52,788 nucleotides of DNA from Polynucleobacter yangtzensis (lineage in GTDB: Bacteria; Pseudomonadota; Gammaproteobacteria; Burkholderiales; Burkholderiaceae): positions 141,708 through 194,495 of the forward strand of contig NZ_LOJI01000022.1 in assembly GCF_001595965.1 (NCBI RefSeq). Reading direction: 5' to 3'. The position numbers were made by a program, and so were the translations under genes. Below are positions 1-7,444 of this stretch, one piece after another. Within the stretch, counting starts at the first letter, position 1. Every line of letters begins with the position of its first letter. Under the pieces are notes generated by a model. It was not told the DNA's origin, did not search any database, and saw only the letters and a program-made list of their open reading frames with translations.

Positions 1-75
1 TGAACTGACCTAATTTTTAGTGCCACTCCCAAAGAGAGGATTTTTGATAATCTTCACCTTAAAGGAGTACTAAAT

Positions 76-357
76 ATGGCTAAAGGTCAGCGTCTTAAAC
101 CCGAGCAAATCGTCACCTTATTGCGTCAAATTGATGTATTAACCACGAATGGCAAAACCCTCGCCCAAGCTTGTAAAGAAGTGGGTACGGTTGAGCAAAG
201 CTACTATCGTTGGCGCAAGATCTATGGTGGTATGAAGCTCGATCAAGCCAAGAAGTTTAAAGAACTTGAGCAAGAAAACACCCGACTTAAAAAGCTCGTA
301 GCGGACTTATCGCTACGAGAGGTGATGCTCAAGGAAGTTATCAAGGGAAACTTCTAA
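76..357 (+). CDS. IS3-family transposase OrfA (HTH protein)
   Basis: This 93-aa protein has the N-terminal helix-turn-helix typical of IS3 OrfA proteins (about residues 8-50, with a YYRWRKIYGGM segment). A leucine-zipper-like helix follows (about residues 58-88), used for dimerisation. A good ribosome binding site (AAAGGAG) precedes the ATG. OrfA binds the terminal repeats and represses transposition when made alone. Near its end, GGGAAAC at 345-351 is read as G GGA AAC, a -1 slippery heptamer. Slippage there would join it to OrfB and make the full OrfAB transposase. The zero-frame stop TAA lies at 355-357, just after the slip site. Confidence 0.9.
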   Translation: MAKGQRLKPEQIVTLLRQIDVLTTNGKTLAQACKEVGTVEQSYYRWRKIYGGMKLDQAKKFKELEQENTRLKKLVADLSLREVMLKEVIKGNF

Positions 358-389
358 GCCCTGCTAAACGCAAGACAGCCGCTCAGGTA

Positions 390-1217
390 TTGATGCAAAA
401 ATACTCAACATCAGAGCGCTTAGCTTGTGAATTAGTAGGGCTCTCCAGAGCAGCGTATCGCTATATGCCACTTCCCAGAGATGATGAAGAGCCGCTACGA
501 GCTGAAGTCATCCGGATGGCCGGCACCTACGGTAGATACGGTTATCGGTTTATTGCCAGCATGATGCGCAACGCTGGCTGGCGTCAGGCAACCACCGCCA
601 AGGTGGCTCGCATTTGGCGGCAAGAAGGACTCAAGATCCCGCAAAAGCAGCCTCCTAGAGGCAGATTGTGGCTAAACGATGGTAGTTGCATGAGGCTTAG
701 AGCAAGTTATCCCAACCATGTGTGGAGCTACGATTTTGTCTTTATCAGAGATGCTTATGGTGGCAAGATCCGCATGCTCACCATGATTGATGAGTTCACC
801 AGGAAATGCTTAACGATCCACTGCGCCAGAAGGATTGGATCAATCCAAGTGATTGAACAGCTAGCCAACGCCATGATCGCCCACGGTATCCCAGAGTACA
901 TCCGTAGTGATAATGGCCCAGAATTTATTGCCAAGGAACTGCGTAGTTGGTTATCTGGCATGGGAGTCAAAACCGCTTACATCACCCCAGGATCTCCTTG
1001 GGAGAACGGCTTTTGTGAAAGCTTTAATGGCACCTTCAGAGATAACCTTTTGGATGGTGAGATCTTCTATAGCCTGAAAGAAGCCCAGATCATCGTCGGG
1101 GAATGGGTCAAGCACTATAACCATGTCAGGCCCCATAGTGCATTAGGTTACAGACCACCAGCACCGCAAGTACAAATACCCAAAATCATCCAGAATCAAC
1201 CAATTTTGCTGCAATGA
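390..1217 (+). CDS. IS3-family transposase OrfB (DDE integrase domain)
   Basis: This is the catalytic half of the transposase. It has an HTH_21-like segment (about residues 30-85), then an rve integrase core with the DDE triad: D115 (in WSYD), D164 (in SDNGPEF) and E200 (in ENGFCESFNG), with exactly 35 residues between the second D and the E. The C-terminal HYNHVRPHSALGYRPP motif is also typical. The frame is open upstream past the slippery GGGAAAC at 345-351, so the natural product is probably an OrfAB fusion covering 76-1217. The nominal TTG at 390 may not be a real start. All catalytic residues are present, so the element may still be active. Confidence 0.9.
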   Translation: MMQKYSTSERLACELVGLSRAAYRYMPLPRDDEEPLRAEVIRMAGTYGRYGYRFIASMMRNAGWRQATTAKVARIWRQEGLKIPQKQPPRGRLWLNDGSCMRLRASYPNHVWSYDFVFIRDAYGGKIRMLTMIDEFTRKCLTIHCARRIGSIQVIEQLANAMIAHGIPEYIRSDNGPEFIAKELRSWLSGMGVKTAYITPGSPWENGFCESFNGTFRDNLLDGEIFYSLKEAQIIVGEWVKHYNHVRPHSALGYRPPAPQVQIPKIIQNQPILLQ

Positions 1218-1250
1218 TTTACTATAGAAAAACTCTCTCAAGTAGTGGAC

Positions 1251-1613
1251 CTAAATTGACAGCAGTTCATCCCCAATCTCATCCACAAGACGTTTCATTA
1301 CTGCTACCCGTTGTGAGCGAATCGAGTCTACGGAAAGAACGTTGACACCTATGATTCGAAGTTTTGAGCTGGGTTGAAATCGCCTCCCATTAGGATCCCG
1401 CTCTATAAAACCTTGGTCAACCAAGGTATTTAATAGCCTAAAAACAGTAGGCTTAGCCAACCTAGTGCTCGACGCTACGGCTTCTAAGGCAAGGGGAAAT
1501 TCGGACTGGGAAACGGCTTCTAGTATGAGTAATACCTTTTCAGCCATGCTGGATTTGGCCGAATTTTCCAATTCTTTTGTGGTGGAGGTGATGCGGGCTA
1601 GTTTATCGAGCAT
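1251..1613 (-). pseudogene. IclR-family transcriptional regulator, truncated by the IS element
   Basis: The reading frame begins as an IclR regulator: a winged helix-turn-helix spans about residues 25-90, with recognition helix near RLAKPTVFRLLNTL. It stops after 120 codons, where a normal member has about 250-270. The last four or five codons and the stop lie inside the IS repeat, so the ligand-binding and dimerisation domain has been lost, or lies to the left of the window beyond the IS. The gene is divergent from the dctPQM operon, the usual arrangement for a local regulator. IclR proteins need the C-terminal domain to sense ligand and oligomerise, so this fragment is probably non-functional. 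No clear ribosome binding site precedes the ATG at 1613. Confidence 0.85.
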
Positions 1614-1663
1614 TCAAGGATCATTTTTCGAATTATTTAAGCAAATTAAGTATTTTCCCTAGG

Positions 1664-1681
1664 ATCATTTTATCTAATGAT
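1664..1681. repeat. Inverted repeat ATCATT-N6-AATGAT in the regulator/dctP gap
   Basis: Perfect 6-bp arms (1664-1669 and 1676-1681) lie just upstream of the larger palindrome at 1689-1705, between the divergent IclR gene and dctP. It could be a second half of an operator region. The A+T-rich context makes chance similarity possible. Confidence 0.4.
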
Positions 1682-1688
1682 ACTTTAA

Positions 1689-1705
1689 ATTTCATTAAAT
1701 GAAAT
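1689..1705. promoter_or_regulatory. Candidate IclR-type operator: perfect 17-bp palindrome
   Basis: ATTTCATTAAATGAAAT has perfect 8-bp arms around one central A. It lies midway between the divergent regulator (start 1613) and dctP (start 1785). IclR-family proteins such as KdgR bind palindromes containing TTTCA/TGAAA half-sites, so this is the natural binding site for the regulator encoded alongside. Binding is inferred, not shown. Confidence 0.55.
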
Positions 1706-1784
1706 AATTTATTATTTTATCGTAGGTTCAAGAAGTGGCTGGGTATCAACAATGGATGTATGCCTAACTCAAAAAGGAGACGTA

Positions 1785-2903
1785 ATGTTTATTAAATATA
1801 TAAAGCGTGTGGCAGTGGTCACAGCCTTATCCACGGCGTTATTTGGTGGTGGGGTGTTTGCCCAATCGGCGCCAGTGAAGATGAAAATTCAAACTGGTGT
1901 GCCATCAGCCAGTATTTATTTTGAACTCATGAAGAACTTTGGGGATCGTGTTGACAAGATGTCCAATGGCCGCATGAAAGTTGAGGTTCTACCAGACGGC
2001 GCCGTTGTTGGCGCCTTTGGTATCTTAGATGCAGTTGATAAGGGTGTTGTTGATGGTGGTTTTGCGTGGACTCATTATTGGTCTGGCAAAAATTCCGCGG
2101 CTGCGCTTTTTTCCAACCCCGCTTCTGGTTCTGGCGTTGGATTGGATCAAGTTTCACATATGGCTTGGCTAAAGAACGGTGGCGGCAATCAACTTTATGA
2201 TCGTTTATTTACCGAGGTTCTTAAAACTAACATTAAGCCATTTATGATTCAGCCTATGGGTCCAGATCCATTTGGTTGGTTTAAAACCCCAATTAATTCA
2301 ATTGCTGACATGAAGCCGATGAAATATCGTTCGCCTCCAGGATTGACTGCTGAAATTTTTAAAGAAATGGGGCTCACAACAGTTGCGATGCCTGGATCTG
2401 AGATTGTTCCCGCGGCGCAACGAGGCGTAATTGACGCTGCTGAATGGATTGGCCCAGCCGATGACATGATTTTGGGTTTTCAAAACGTGTTCAAGCATTA
2501 TTATTTGCAAGGCTTGCATCAATCCACCGACGTTGCAGAACTTTTAATTAATAAAACTTTCTGGGATAAATTGCCTGCTGATCTTAAGGTAATTGTTGAA
2601 ACTGCTGTTTCAGCGACAATTGCAGAAACTTATACATTCAACGTCTATCGCAATGCGATTGCACTGGAGAAGCTCAGGAAAGACCATGGGGTCACAGTGC
2701 ATGACACCCCTAAAGAGTTTTTCACTGCCTTCCAAAAAGCAACTGCAGTGGTGTATGCACGTGAATCAGAGAAAAATCCTTTCTTCAAAGAGGTGCTTGA
2801 GTCTCAGAAGAAATTTGCTGGCATCGTTGTTCCATATTGGACCCAAATTAATGGTCTTTATTACAACATTGGTGCGACCGTAACGAGCACTAAAAAGAAG
2901 TAA
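1785..2903 (+). CDS. dctP: TRAP transporter periplasmic solute-binding protein (DctP type)
   Basis: A 372-aa exported binding protein of the TRAP type, related to the TakP/FcbT1 subgroup that binds 2-oxo acids and other monocarboxylates. I chose the ATG at 1785 over the one at 1752 because AAGGAGA lies just before it and a clean signal peptide follows (positive FIKYIKR, hydrophobic core, cleavage near GVFAQS). In TakP a conserved arginine and an E/W pair contact the ligand. Here R182 (in YRSPPG) and E220-W221 (in DAAEWIGP) match in sequence, suggesting an organic acid ligand. It delivers substrate to DctQM, encoded next. The exact substrate cannot be read from sequence. Confidence 0.9.
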   Translation: MFIKYIKRVAVVTALSTALFGGGVFAQSAPVKMKIQTGVPSASIYFELMKNFGDRVDKMSNGRMKVEVLPDGAVVGAFGILDAVDKGVVDGGFAWTHYWSGKNSAAALFSNPASGSGVGLDQVSHMAWLKNGGGNQLYDRLFTEVLKTNIKPFMIQPMGPDPFGWFKTPINSIADMKPMKYRSPPGLTAEIFKEMGLTTVAMPGSEIVPAAQRGVIDAAEWIGPADDMILGFQNVFKHYYLQGLHQSTDVAELLINKTFWDKLPADLKVIVETAVSATIAETYTFNVYRNAIALEKLRKDHGVTVHDTPKEFFTAFQKATAVVYARESEKNPFFKEVLESQKKFAGIVVPYWTQINGLYYNIGATVTSTKKK

Positions 2904-2924
2904 TTGAGGAACTTTATATCCATA

Positions 2925-2953
2925 GGGGGTGGGTTTCCGCCCCCCATTTTTTT
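2925..2953 (+). terminator. Terminator-like hairpin between dctP and dctQ
   Basis: GGGGGTGG (2925-2932) pairs with CCGCCCCC (2937-2944) over a 4-nt GTTT loop, followed by CA and seven Ts. It looks like an intrinsic terminator inside the operon. Partial read-through would give far more binding protein than membrane subunits, as is usual for binding-protein-dependent transporters. Confidence 0.75.
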
Positions 2954-2973
2954 GCTCTTGAATGGAATGGTGA

Positions 2974-3525
2974 ATGTCTAAAGCAAATTTTGATTTGAAT
3001 CTACTCTCAGGGCGGATCGATCGCGCCACCACAATTGTTGGAAATATTGTTGGGTGGATGATTATCCCGATGATATTGAGTTTGGCGTATGAGGTAGTGG
3101 CGCGATATGTTTTTGGGGCGCCTACTATCTGGGCTTATGACATGACGTTTATGCTCTATGGCGCTTTTTTTATGCTAGGCGCAAGCTACACATTGAAAAT
3201 GGATGGGCATATTCGTACTGATATGTTCTATGACAATTGGTCGCCTCGGACTCAGGCCATAGTTGATTTAGTTTGCTATCTTTTTCTTTTTTATCCCTTT
3301 GTTCTTATTTTCACAATCGTAGGATGGGAATATTTTTATAAGGCTTTCATCACTAATGAGCGTTTTGTGTCGAGTCCTTGGATGAGTGTGACTTGGCCGT
3401 TTAAATTCACTTTGCCGTTAACTGGTTTTCTGCTTTCCATACAAGGGGTGTCTGAAGTGTGTAAATGTTTAGTGGCTATTCGTTCCAATAGCTGGCCATC
3501 CAAGTCGATTGAGGAGAGAGTGTAA
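2974..3525 (+). CDS. dctQ: TRAP transporter small membrane subunit (DctQ type)
   Basis: This 183-aa inner-membrane protein has four hydrophobic segments (about residues 25-45, 55-80, 100-125 and 140-165), the normal DctQ plan. It pairs with DctM to form the membrane part of the TRAP transporter. Family features include a TIWAYDMTFMLYGAFF segment and a following KMDGHIRTD. The stop codon touches the dctM start directly (TAA then ATG at 3526), so the two are translationally coupled. The terminator-like hairpin upstream probably lowers its level relative to dctP. Confidence 0.9.
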   Translation: MSKANFDLNLLSGRIDRATTIVGNIVGWMIIPMILSLAYEVVARYVFGAPTIWAYDMTFMLYGAFFMLGASYTLKMDGHIRTDMFYDNWSPRTQAIVDLVCYLFLFYPFVLIFTIVGWEYFYKAFITNERFVSSPWMSVTWPFKFTLPLTGFLLSIQGVSEVCKCLVAIRSNSWPSKSIEERV

Positions 3526-4836
3526 ATGGATCATCAAATTCTCGGCATTCTTGGTCTTGGTGTACTGCTTGTCGCTATATTTATCGGTTTCCCAATTGCT
3601 TTTACTTTAGGCGCGATTGGTATTGTTATGGGTTTTATTGCATTAGGTCCCGTAGTATTTGATCTCGCAATTTTGCAAACTTTATCCGTGATGCAGGATA
3701 GTGTTCTGGCCTCAATCCCTTTCTTTCTCTTTATGGGGTTCTTGCTGGAGCAATCTGGCATTATGGAGCGCCTCTTTAATGCTATTCAGCAACTTTTCTC
3801 TGGCGTTAGAGGTTCCTTATATTTGGCCGTAATTGTTACCGCTACTATTTTTGCTGCAGCGACAGGCATCGTTGGCTCATCAGTTGTTTTGCTGGGCGTT
3901 ATGGCGGCTCCTTCAATGATTAAAAGTGGCTATGACACGCGCATGTCGGCTGGAGCAATTACCGCGGGGGGGACGCTTGGCATTTTGATTCCGCCCTCCG
4001 TGATGTTAATCGTGATGGGCCCTGTAGTCGGCATCCCAGCAACGGATCTCTTTGCTGCGGCTGTAATCCCTGGCTTGTTATTGGCTTTTTTATTTGGTGC
4101 TTGGTGCATGATTCGTTGTTGGATTAATCCAGCCTTGGGCCCTGCGCTTCCAGTTGAGTTGCGAGCAAAATCGCTCAAGCCGGTGGTAGTCGACTTAATC
4201 ATTGGTATCGCCCCAGTGATGGTTGTTTTATTTGCCACCTTAGGCGTAATTCTTGCTGGGATTGCAACTCCGACAGATGCTGGTGCAGTAGGATGTGTGG
4301 CAACCTTTGCGCTTGTTTTGTTGTCTGGAAGAATGACTTTTAGCAAAGTTAAAAACTGTGTCATGCAGTCGCTAGGTGTTTCAAGCATGATTTTGCTTTT
4401 AGTAACCACGTCAAATTTATTTGGCGCTGTGTTCTCAAGGTTAGGAAGTGCAGACCTGATTGCAAACTTTTTAGCTTCTTTGCCTTTGCCGCCAATGGCG
4501 ATGTTAATTCTAATTTTGGTCTTGATTTTTTTACTTGGTTGGCCATTGGAGTGGGTGCCTATTGTTTTAATTGTGGTGCCTATTTTCTTGCCAATTATCA
4601 AAGCTGCTGGAATTGACTTAATTTGGTTTAGTACTTTGGTGGCCGTGACTCTTCAGACGGCTTGGCTATCCCCTCCTGTTGCTTTATCTGCCTATTTCTT
4701 AAAAGGGGTAGCGCCTTCTTGGAAGATTACGGATATTTATGCGGGCATGTCGCAATTTATGGTGCTTCAAATTATTGGGGTGATTTTGTTGTTATTATTT
4801 CCTCAACTAGCGACTTGGCTACCATCTGTAAGCTAG
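3526..4836 (+). CDS. dctM: TRAP transporter large membrane subunit (DctM type)
   Basis: This 436-aa very hydrophobic protein of about 11-12 membrane spans is the ion-coupled translocation subunit of the TRAP transporter. Such transporters move organic acids into the cell using the Na+ or H+ gradient. Family motifs include GFPIAFTLGAIG near the N-terminus, ASIPFFLFMGFLLEQSG, the GGTLGILIPPSVMLI segment around residues 147-161, and TPTDAGAVG. Length is normal. It is the last gene of dctPQM, and a long inverted repeat follows. The large minus-strand open frame across it is a shadow of the repetitive hydrophobic codons. Confidence 0.93.
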   Translation: MDHQILGILGLGVLLVAIFIGFPIAFTLGAIGIVMGFIALGPVVFDLAILQTLSVMQDSVLASIPFFLFMGFLLEQSGIMERLFNAIQQLFSGVRGSLYLAVIVTATIFAAATGIVGSSVVLLGVMAAPSMIKSGYDTRMSAGAITAGGTLGILIPPSVMLIVMGPVVGIPATDLFAAAVIPGLLLAFLFGAWCMIRCWINPALGPALPVELRAKSLKPVVVDLIIGIAPVMVVLFATLGVILAGIATPTDAGAVGCVATFALVLLSGRMTFSKVKNCVMQSLGVSSMILLLVTTSNLFGAVFSRLGSADLIANFLASLPLPPMAMLILILVLIFLLGWPLEWVPIVLIVVPIFLPIIKAAGIDLIWFSTLVAVTLQTAWLSPPVALSAYFLKGVAPSWKITDIYAGMSQFMVLQIIGVILLLLFPQLATWLPSVS

Positions 4837-4848
4837 CTTAAAACATGA

Positions 4849-4889
4849 GACTGGTTGATTGTTGGGTCTGCAAAGACGATCAACCAGTC
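4849..4889 (+). terminator. Long hairpin after dctM
   Basis: GACTGGTTGAT (4849-4859) and ATCAACCAGTC (4879-4889) form an 11-bp perfect stem, with further possible pairing inside the 19-nt loop. It lies 12 bases after the dctM stop. The run of Ts after it is short (ATTTCG), so it may be a weak terminator or an mRNA-stabilising 3' hairpin. Confidence 0.55.
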
Positions 4890-4894
4890 ATTTC

Positions 4895-4982
4895 GCTTAT
4901 ATATGAATAACTATAAGCATATGAAATATATATTCTTCTCTGATCTAAAGAAACCTACTATTCTGTGACCCTAACCTAGGGT
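4895..4982. repeat. Cluster of short inverted repeats in the dctM-fpr gap
   Basis: The gap 4837-5228 (392 bp) is A+T-rich on its left side. It holds GCTTATA (4895-4901) facing TATAAGC (4912-4918), and ACCCTA-ACC-TAGGGT (4968-4982), about 30 bases before a small ORF at 5015. They may be regulatory sites for that ORF. I see no RNA gene here. The rest of the gap carries the 48-aa ORF and the fpr 3' end. Confidence 0.4.
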
Positions 4983-5014
4983 GTTTTGCCCTAAGTGTTG
5001 CGATAAGGGGGCAT

Positions 5015-5161
5015 ATGGATTATCAAGTTAAGGAGTTGATCTCGGCTATTGACGCTACTTCTGGTATTACTAGTCAGCAATTTGTAGTTCAGCCTGAAGA
5101 GTCATCTGAGCAGAATCAACCTTGCCAGATATATGAAGTGTATTTTCAAATAGAGGACTAA
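5015..5161 (+). CDS. Candidate 48-aa small protein, unknown function
   Basis: An ATG at 5015 is preceded by AAGGGGG and opens 48 codons (starts MDYQVKELISAIDATSG, ends VYFQIED, stop TAA 5159-5161). The protein is acidic and soluble, with one cysteine (C37), no signal peptide and no membrane segment. I do not recognise a family. The base composition looks coding and an inverted repeat lies upstream (4968-4982), but the ribosome binding site is only 3-4 bases from the ATG. It sits alone between dctM and the convergent fpr. It could be a real orphan or a chance frame. Confidence 0.45.
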   Translation: MDYQVKELISAIDATSGITSQQFVVQPEESSEQNQPCQIYEVYFQIED

Positions 5162-5228
5162 AGCCTTTTACAAAGCCCTGCCCACTATTTGATTGGGTCC
5201 CTTAAATTTTTGAATGTTGCGCCTAGCT

Positions 5229-6005
5229 TTATTTTTCTACAAAAGCGCGTTCAAATACGTAGTCGCCAAGCTGGCCAAGGCTTGGGGAGACCTTAAAGCC
5301 TTTGACATCCAGCATTTCAGAGGTTTCTTTGAGCATCGATGGGCTACCGCAAATCATGGCCCTGTCAACCGCTGGGTCTAATGGAGGAAGGCCAATATCT
5401 TTAAATAGCTGACCAGATTCAATGGCGGTTGTGAGACGTCCAGTATGTTTAAAAGCTTCTCTGGTCACAGTTGGGTAGTAGATCAGTTTTTCACGAATGA
5501 GCTCGCCAAGGTACTCATCTTTAGTAAGCTCATTCTTAATATAGTCACCATATGCTAATTCGCTTACCAGGCGAACGCCATGAATTAAGATCACTTTCTC
5601 AAACTTCTCGTAGGTATCTGGGTCGCGAATAATGCTCATGAATGGCGCAAGACCGGTGCCCGTGCTGAAGAGATAGAGATGTTTGCCTGGGTTTAAATCA
5701 TCTATAACTAATGTGCCTACGGATTTCTCGCTAACGAGAATAGAATCTCCCACTTGTATCTTTTGCAAACGTGAGGTGAGCGGCCCATCTTGAACCTTGA
5801 TGCTTAAAAATTCGAGGTGCTCTTCATAGTTTGGGCTGGCAACACTGTAGGCTCTCACCAAAGGTTTGCCTTCTACCTCGAGGCCGATCATCAGGAAATG
5901 ACCGCTACGAAAGCGCAGGCCTTTATTGCGGGTAGTGGTAAAGCTAAAGAGTGTGTCGTTCCAGTGGTGAACAGTCAAAACGGTTTCGGTGTTGTAGGTG
6001 GCCAT
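5229..6005 (-). CDS. fpr: Ferredoxin/flavodoxin--NADP+ reductase
   Basis: This 258-aa cytosolic FAD enzyme exchanges electrons between NADPH and ferredoxin or flavodoxin. The FAD domain carries RAYS (residues 51-54), which holds the isoalloxazine and pyrophosphate. The NADP domain carries GTGLAPF (116-122) and a later CGSPSML. The C-terminal end AFVEK, without an aromatic final residue, is typical of the bacterial subclass of plant-type reductases. Length is normal (E. coli Fpr is 248 aa). It stands alone, divergent from ackA and convergent with the small ORF at 5015. In other bacteria Fpr supports oxidative stress responses and Fe-S or reductive biosynthesis; no regulatory site for that is evident here. 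Confidence 0.93.
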   Translation of the reverse strand: MATYNTETVLTVHHWNDTLFSFTTTRNKGLRFRSGHFLMIGLEVEGKPLVRAYSVASPNYEEHLEFLSIKVQDGPLTSRLQKIQVGDSILVSEKSVGTLVIDDLNPGKHLYLFSTGTGLAPFMSIIRDPDTYEKFEKVILIHGVRLVSELAYGDYIKNELTKDEYLGELIREKLIYYPTVTREAFKHTGRLTTAIESGQLFKDIGLPPLDPAVDRAMICGSPSMLKETSEMLDVKGFKVSPSLGQLGDYVFERAFVEK

Positions 6006-6100
6006 AAAAGCTTAATTTGATTATCTAAAACCTTGATTATCCTCAATCTTGAGGTGATTCAGGTGCTATCCTGGGTCTGTAGACTAATTAACTTCTCATA

Positions 6101-6152
6101 AGTTACCTACTTTTACTTATAAGGACCCTAGTTTGGGTCTTGGGAGGTAACT
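6101..6152 (+). promoter_or_regulatory. Nested inverted repeats in the ackA leader
   Basis: AGTTACCT (6101-6108) and AGGTAACT (6145-6152) form a perfect 8-bp outer stem. Inside is a second hairpin, GACCC (6124-6128) with GGGTC (6135-6139) over a TAGTTT loop, extendable by AA/TT with a bulge. The structure ends 63 bases before the ackA ATG. TGGGTCT occurs at 6072-6078 and again at 6134-6140. It may be a structured mRNA leader or a set of protein sites; I recognise no known riboswitch. Confidence 0.45.
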
Positions 6153-6215
6153 CGGTATCATCAAGGGGTAAGTGGCGCCAATACCAGTTGACCTTTAATT
6201 ACACTATATTTTCTT

Positions 6216-7400
6216 ATGGCAATTCTGACTGTTAATGCAGGTTCTTCATCTCTCAAGTTTTCAATCTATCCGACTAAGCAAGGATCTGTGCTGCCATCCG
6301 TCCTCTCTGGTAGTTTTGAGGGGTTAGAGCCGGGTGGAAAAACAGAACTTCGCTATGCCTATCAGGGGGTAGAGCATGCAGAGCATTTTGAGGATGTAGG
6401 TCAGGATCCGTTTATTGCAGCTTTGATGCACCTCAAAGAGCTATTGCTTGAAATTAAAGGATTGCCGCCAATTAGAGCAGTCTCTCATCGTATTGTTCAT
6501 GGAGGCTCAGAGTTTTTTCGGCCGACCGTCTCTACTGATGCGGTTCTAGAAAAATTATCTGCCATAAGTGCGCTGGCACCATTGCATCAGCCTCACAGCC
6601 TGGATGGTGTGAAAGCCTTTTCTCAAGTCTTCCCTGGCATTCCTCAGGTGCTGTGTTTTGATACGGCCTTTCATAAAACCATGAGTTCCCTTGAAACTTC
6701 TTTGGCTTTGCCTAAAGAGATTACCGATCAAGGTGTGCGACGCTATGGTTTTCATGGCATCTCTTATCAGTACATCACTGGTGAGTTAAATGAGAACTCC
6801 AAAAGAGCGAAAGATAAAGTGCTGATGGCTCATCTGGGTAATGGGGCTAGTTTGTGTGCCGCAATTGATGGAAAAAGTATTGCCACAACAATGGGTTTCT
6901 CCGCCTTAGATGGCTTAATGATGGGCACGCGTAGCGGTTCGTTGGATGCTGGTGTGTTGATGTATTTGGTGGAGCGTGGTTATACCCATGATCAATTGCA
7001 AGATCTACTCTATAGAAAGAGTGGTCTCCTTGGGGTGTCAACAATATCAGCAGATATGCGCAAGTTGAGAAGTGATTCCAATCCCTTAGCTAAAGAAGCT
7101 ATTGAACTCTTTATTTACAAAATTGTGCGTGAAGCCGGAGCTATGATTGCTTGTCTTGGCGGCCTCGATTTAATTTCATTTAGCGGCGGCATTGGCGAGC
7201 ATGATCCTGCTTTGAGGTCTGCGGTATGTAAAAAATTTGCTTGGCTTGGTGTTGATCTGGACGAAAAGTTGAATCAGGAGGCTACCAAAACCCTAACTTT
7301 AAAAATTAGCACACCACAAAGTCGTATCGAGGTTTGGGTTGTTCCAACTGACGAAGGTGTAATGACGGCGCAAGAGGCTCTTAACTTGCTGCGCTCTTAG
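6216..7400 (+). CDS. ackA: Acetate kinase
   Basis: This 394-aa cytosolic enzyme interconverts acetate + ATP and acetyl phosphate + ADP. The N-terminal VNAGSSSLKF (6-15) is the first acetokinase signature and RRYGFHGISYQY the second. HLGNGAS and the phosphate-binding SGGIGEHD near residue 325 are also present. Length matches the family (E. coli 400 aa). Phosphotransacetylase, its usual partner, is not adjacent. The gene is monocistronic, with a structured leader upstream and a terminator shared with lysS downstream. Acetyl phosphate can also phosphorylate response regulators. ATG at 6216 is the only plausible start, though its ribosome binding site is weak. Confidence 0.95.
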   Translation: MAILTVNAGSSSLKFSIYPTKQGSVLPSVLSGSFEGLEPGGKTELRYAYQGVEHAEHFEDVGQDPFIAALMHLKELLLEIKGLPPIRAVSHRIVHGGSEFFRPTVSTDAVLEKLSAISALAPLHQPHSLDGVKAFSQVFPGIPQVLCFDTAFHKTMSSLETSLALPKEITDQGVRRYGFHGISYQYITGELNENSKRAKDKVLMAHLGNGASLCAAIDGKSIATTMGFSALDGLMMGTRSGSLDAGVLMYLVERGYTHDQLQDLLYRKSGLLGVSTISADMRKLRSDSNPLAKEAIELFIYKIVREAGAMIACLGGLDLISFSGGIGEHDPALRSAVCKKFAWLGVDLDEKLNQEATKTLTLKISTPQSRIEVWVVPTDEGVMTAQEALNLLRS

Positions 7401-7444
7401 TGTTTTAGTCAAACTCTTTGATAACCAAGGACTGAACAGGTAAA

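Larger units (their letters stand above)
1..1269 (+). mobile_element. IS3-family insertion sequence, apparently complete
   Basis: The ends match as imperfect inverted repeats. Positions 1-30 start TGAACTGACCTAATTTTTAG, and the reverse complement of 1269-1240 starts TGAACTGCTGTCAATTTAGG. The two share the first 7 bases, an AATTT block, a CCACT block and a later GAGAG. The outer bases are TG...CA, as usual in this family. Inside are a small HTH protein (orfA) and an integrase-like protein (orfB) in the -1 frame, the usual IS3 layout; orfA resembles the IS407-type group. Length of about 1.27 kb fits. The element interrupts an IclR-type gene on its right. Because the left end is base 1 of the window, the target-site duplication cannot be seen. 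Confidence 0.88.

Noticed and set aside
3930..4601. 223-codon open frame on the minus strand across dctM
   Set aside because: It is the antisense shadow of a hydrophobic, repetitive coding region. The plus-strand gene is a clear DctM of normal length, and the antisense product (Thr/Ile/Lys-rich) has no domain or ribosome binding site.
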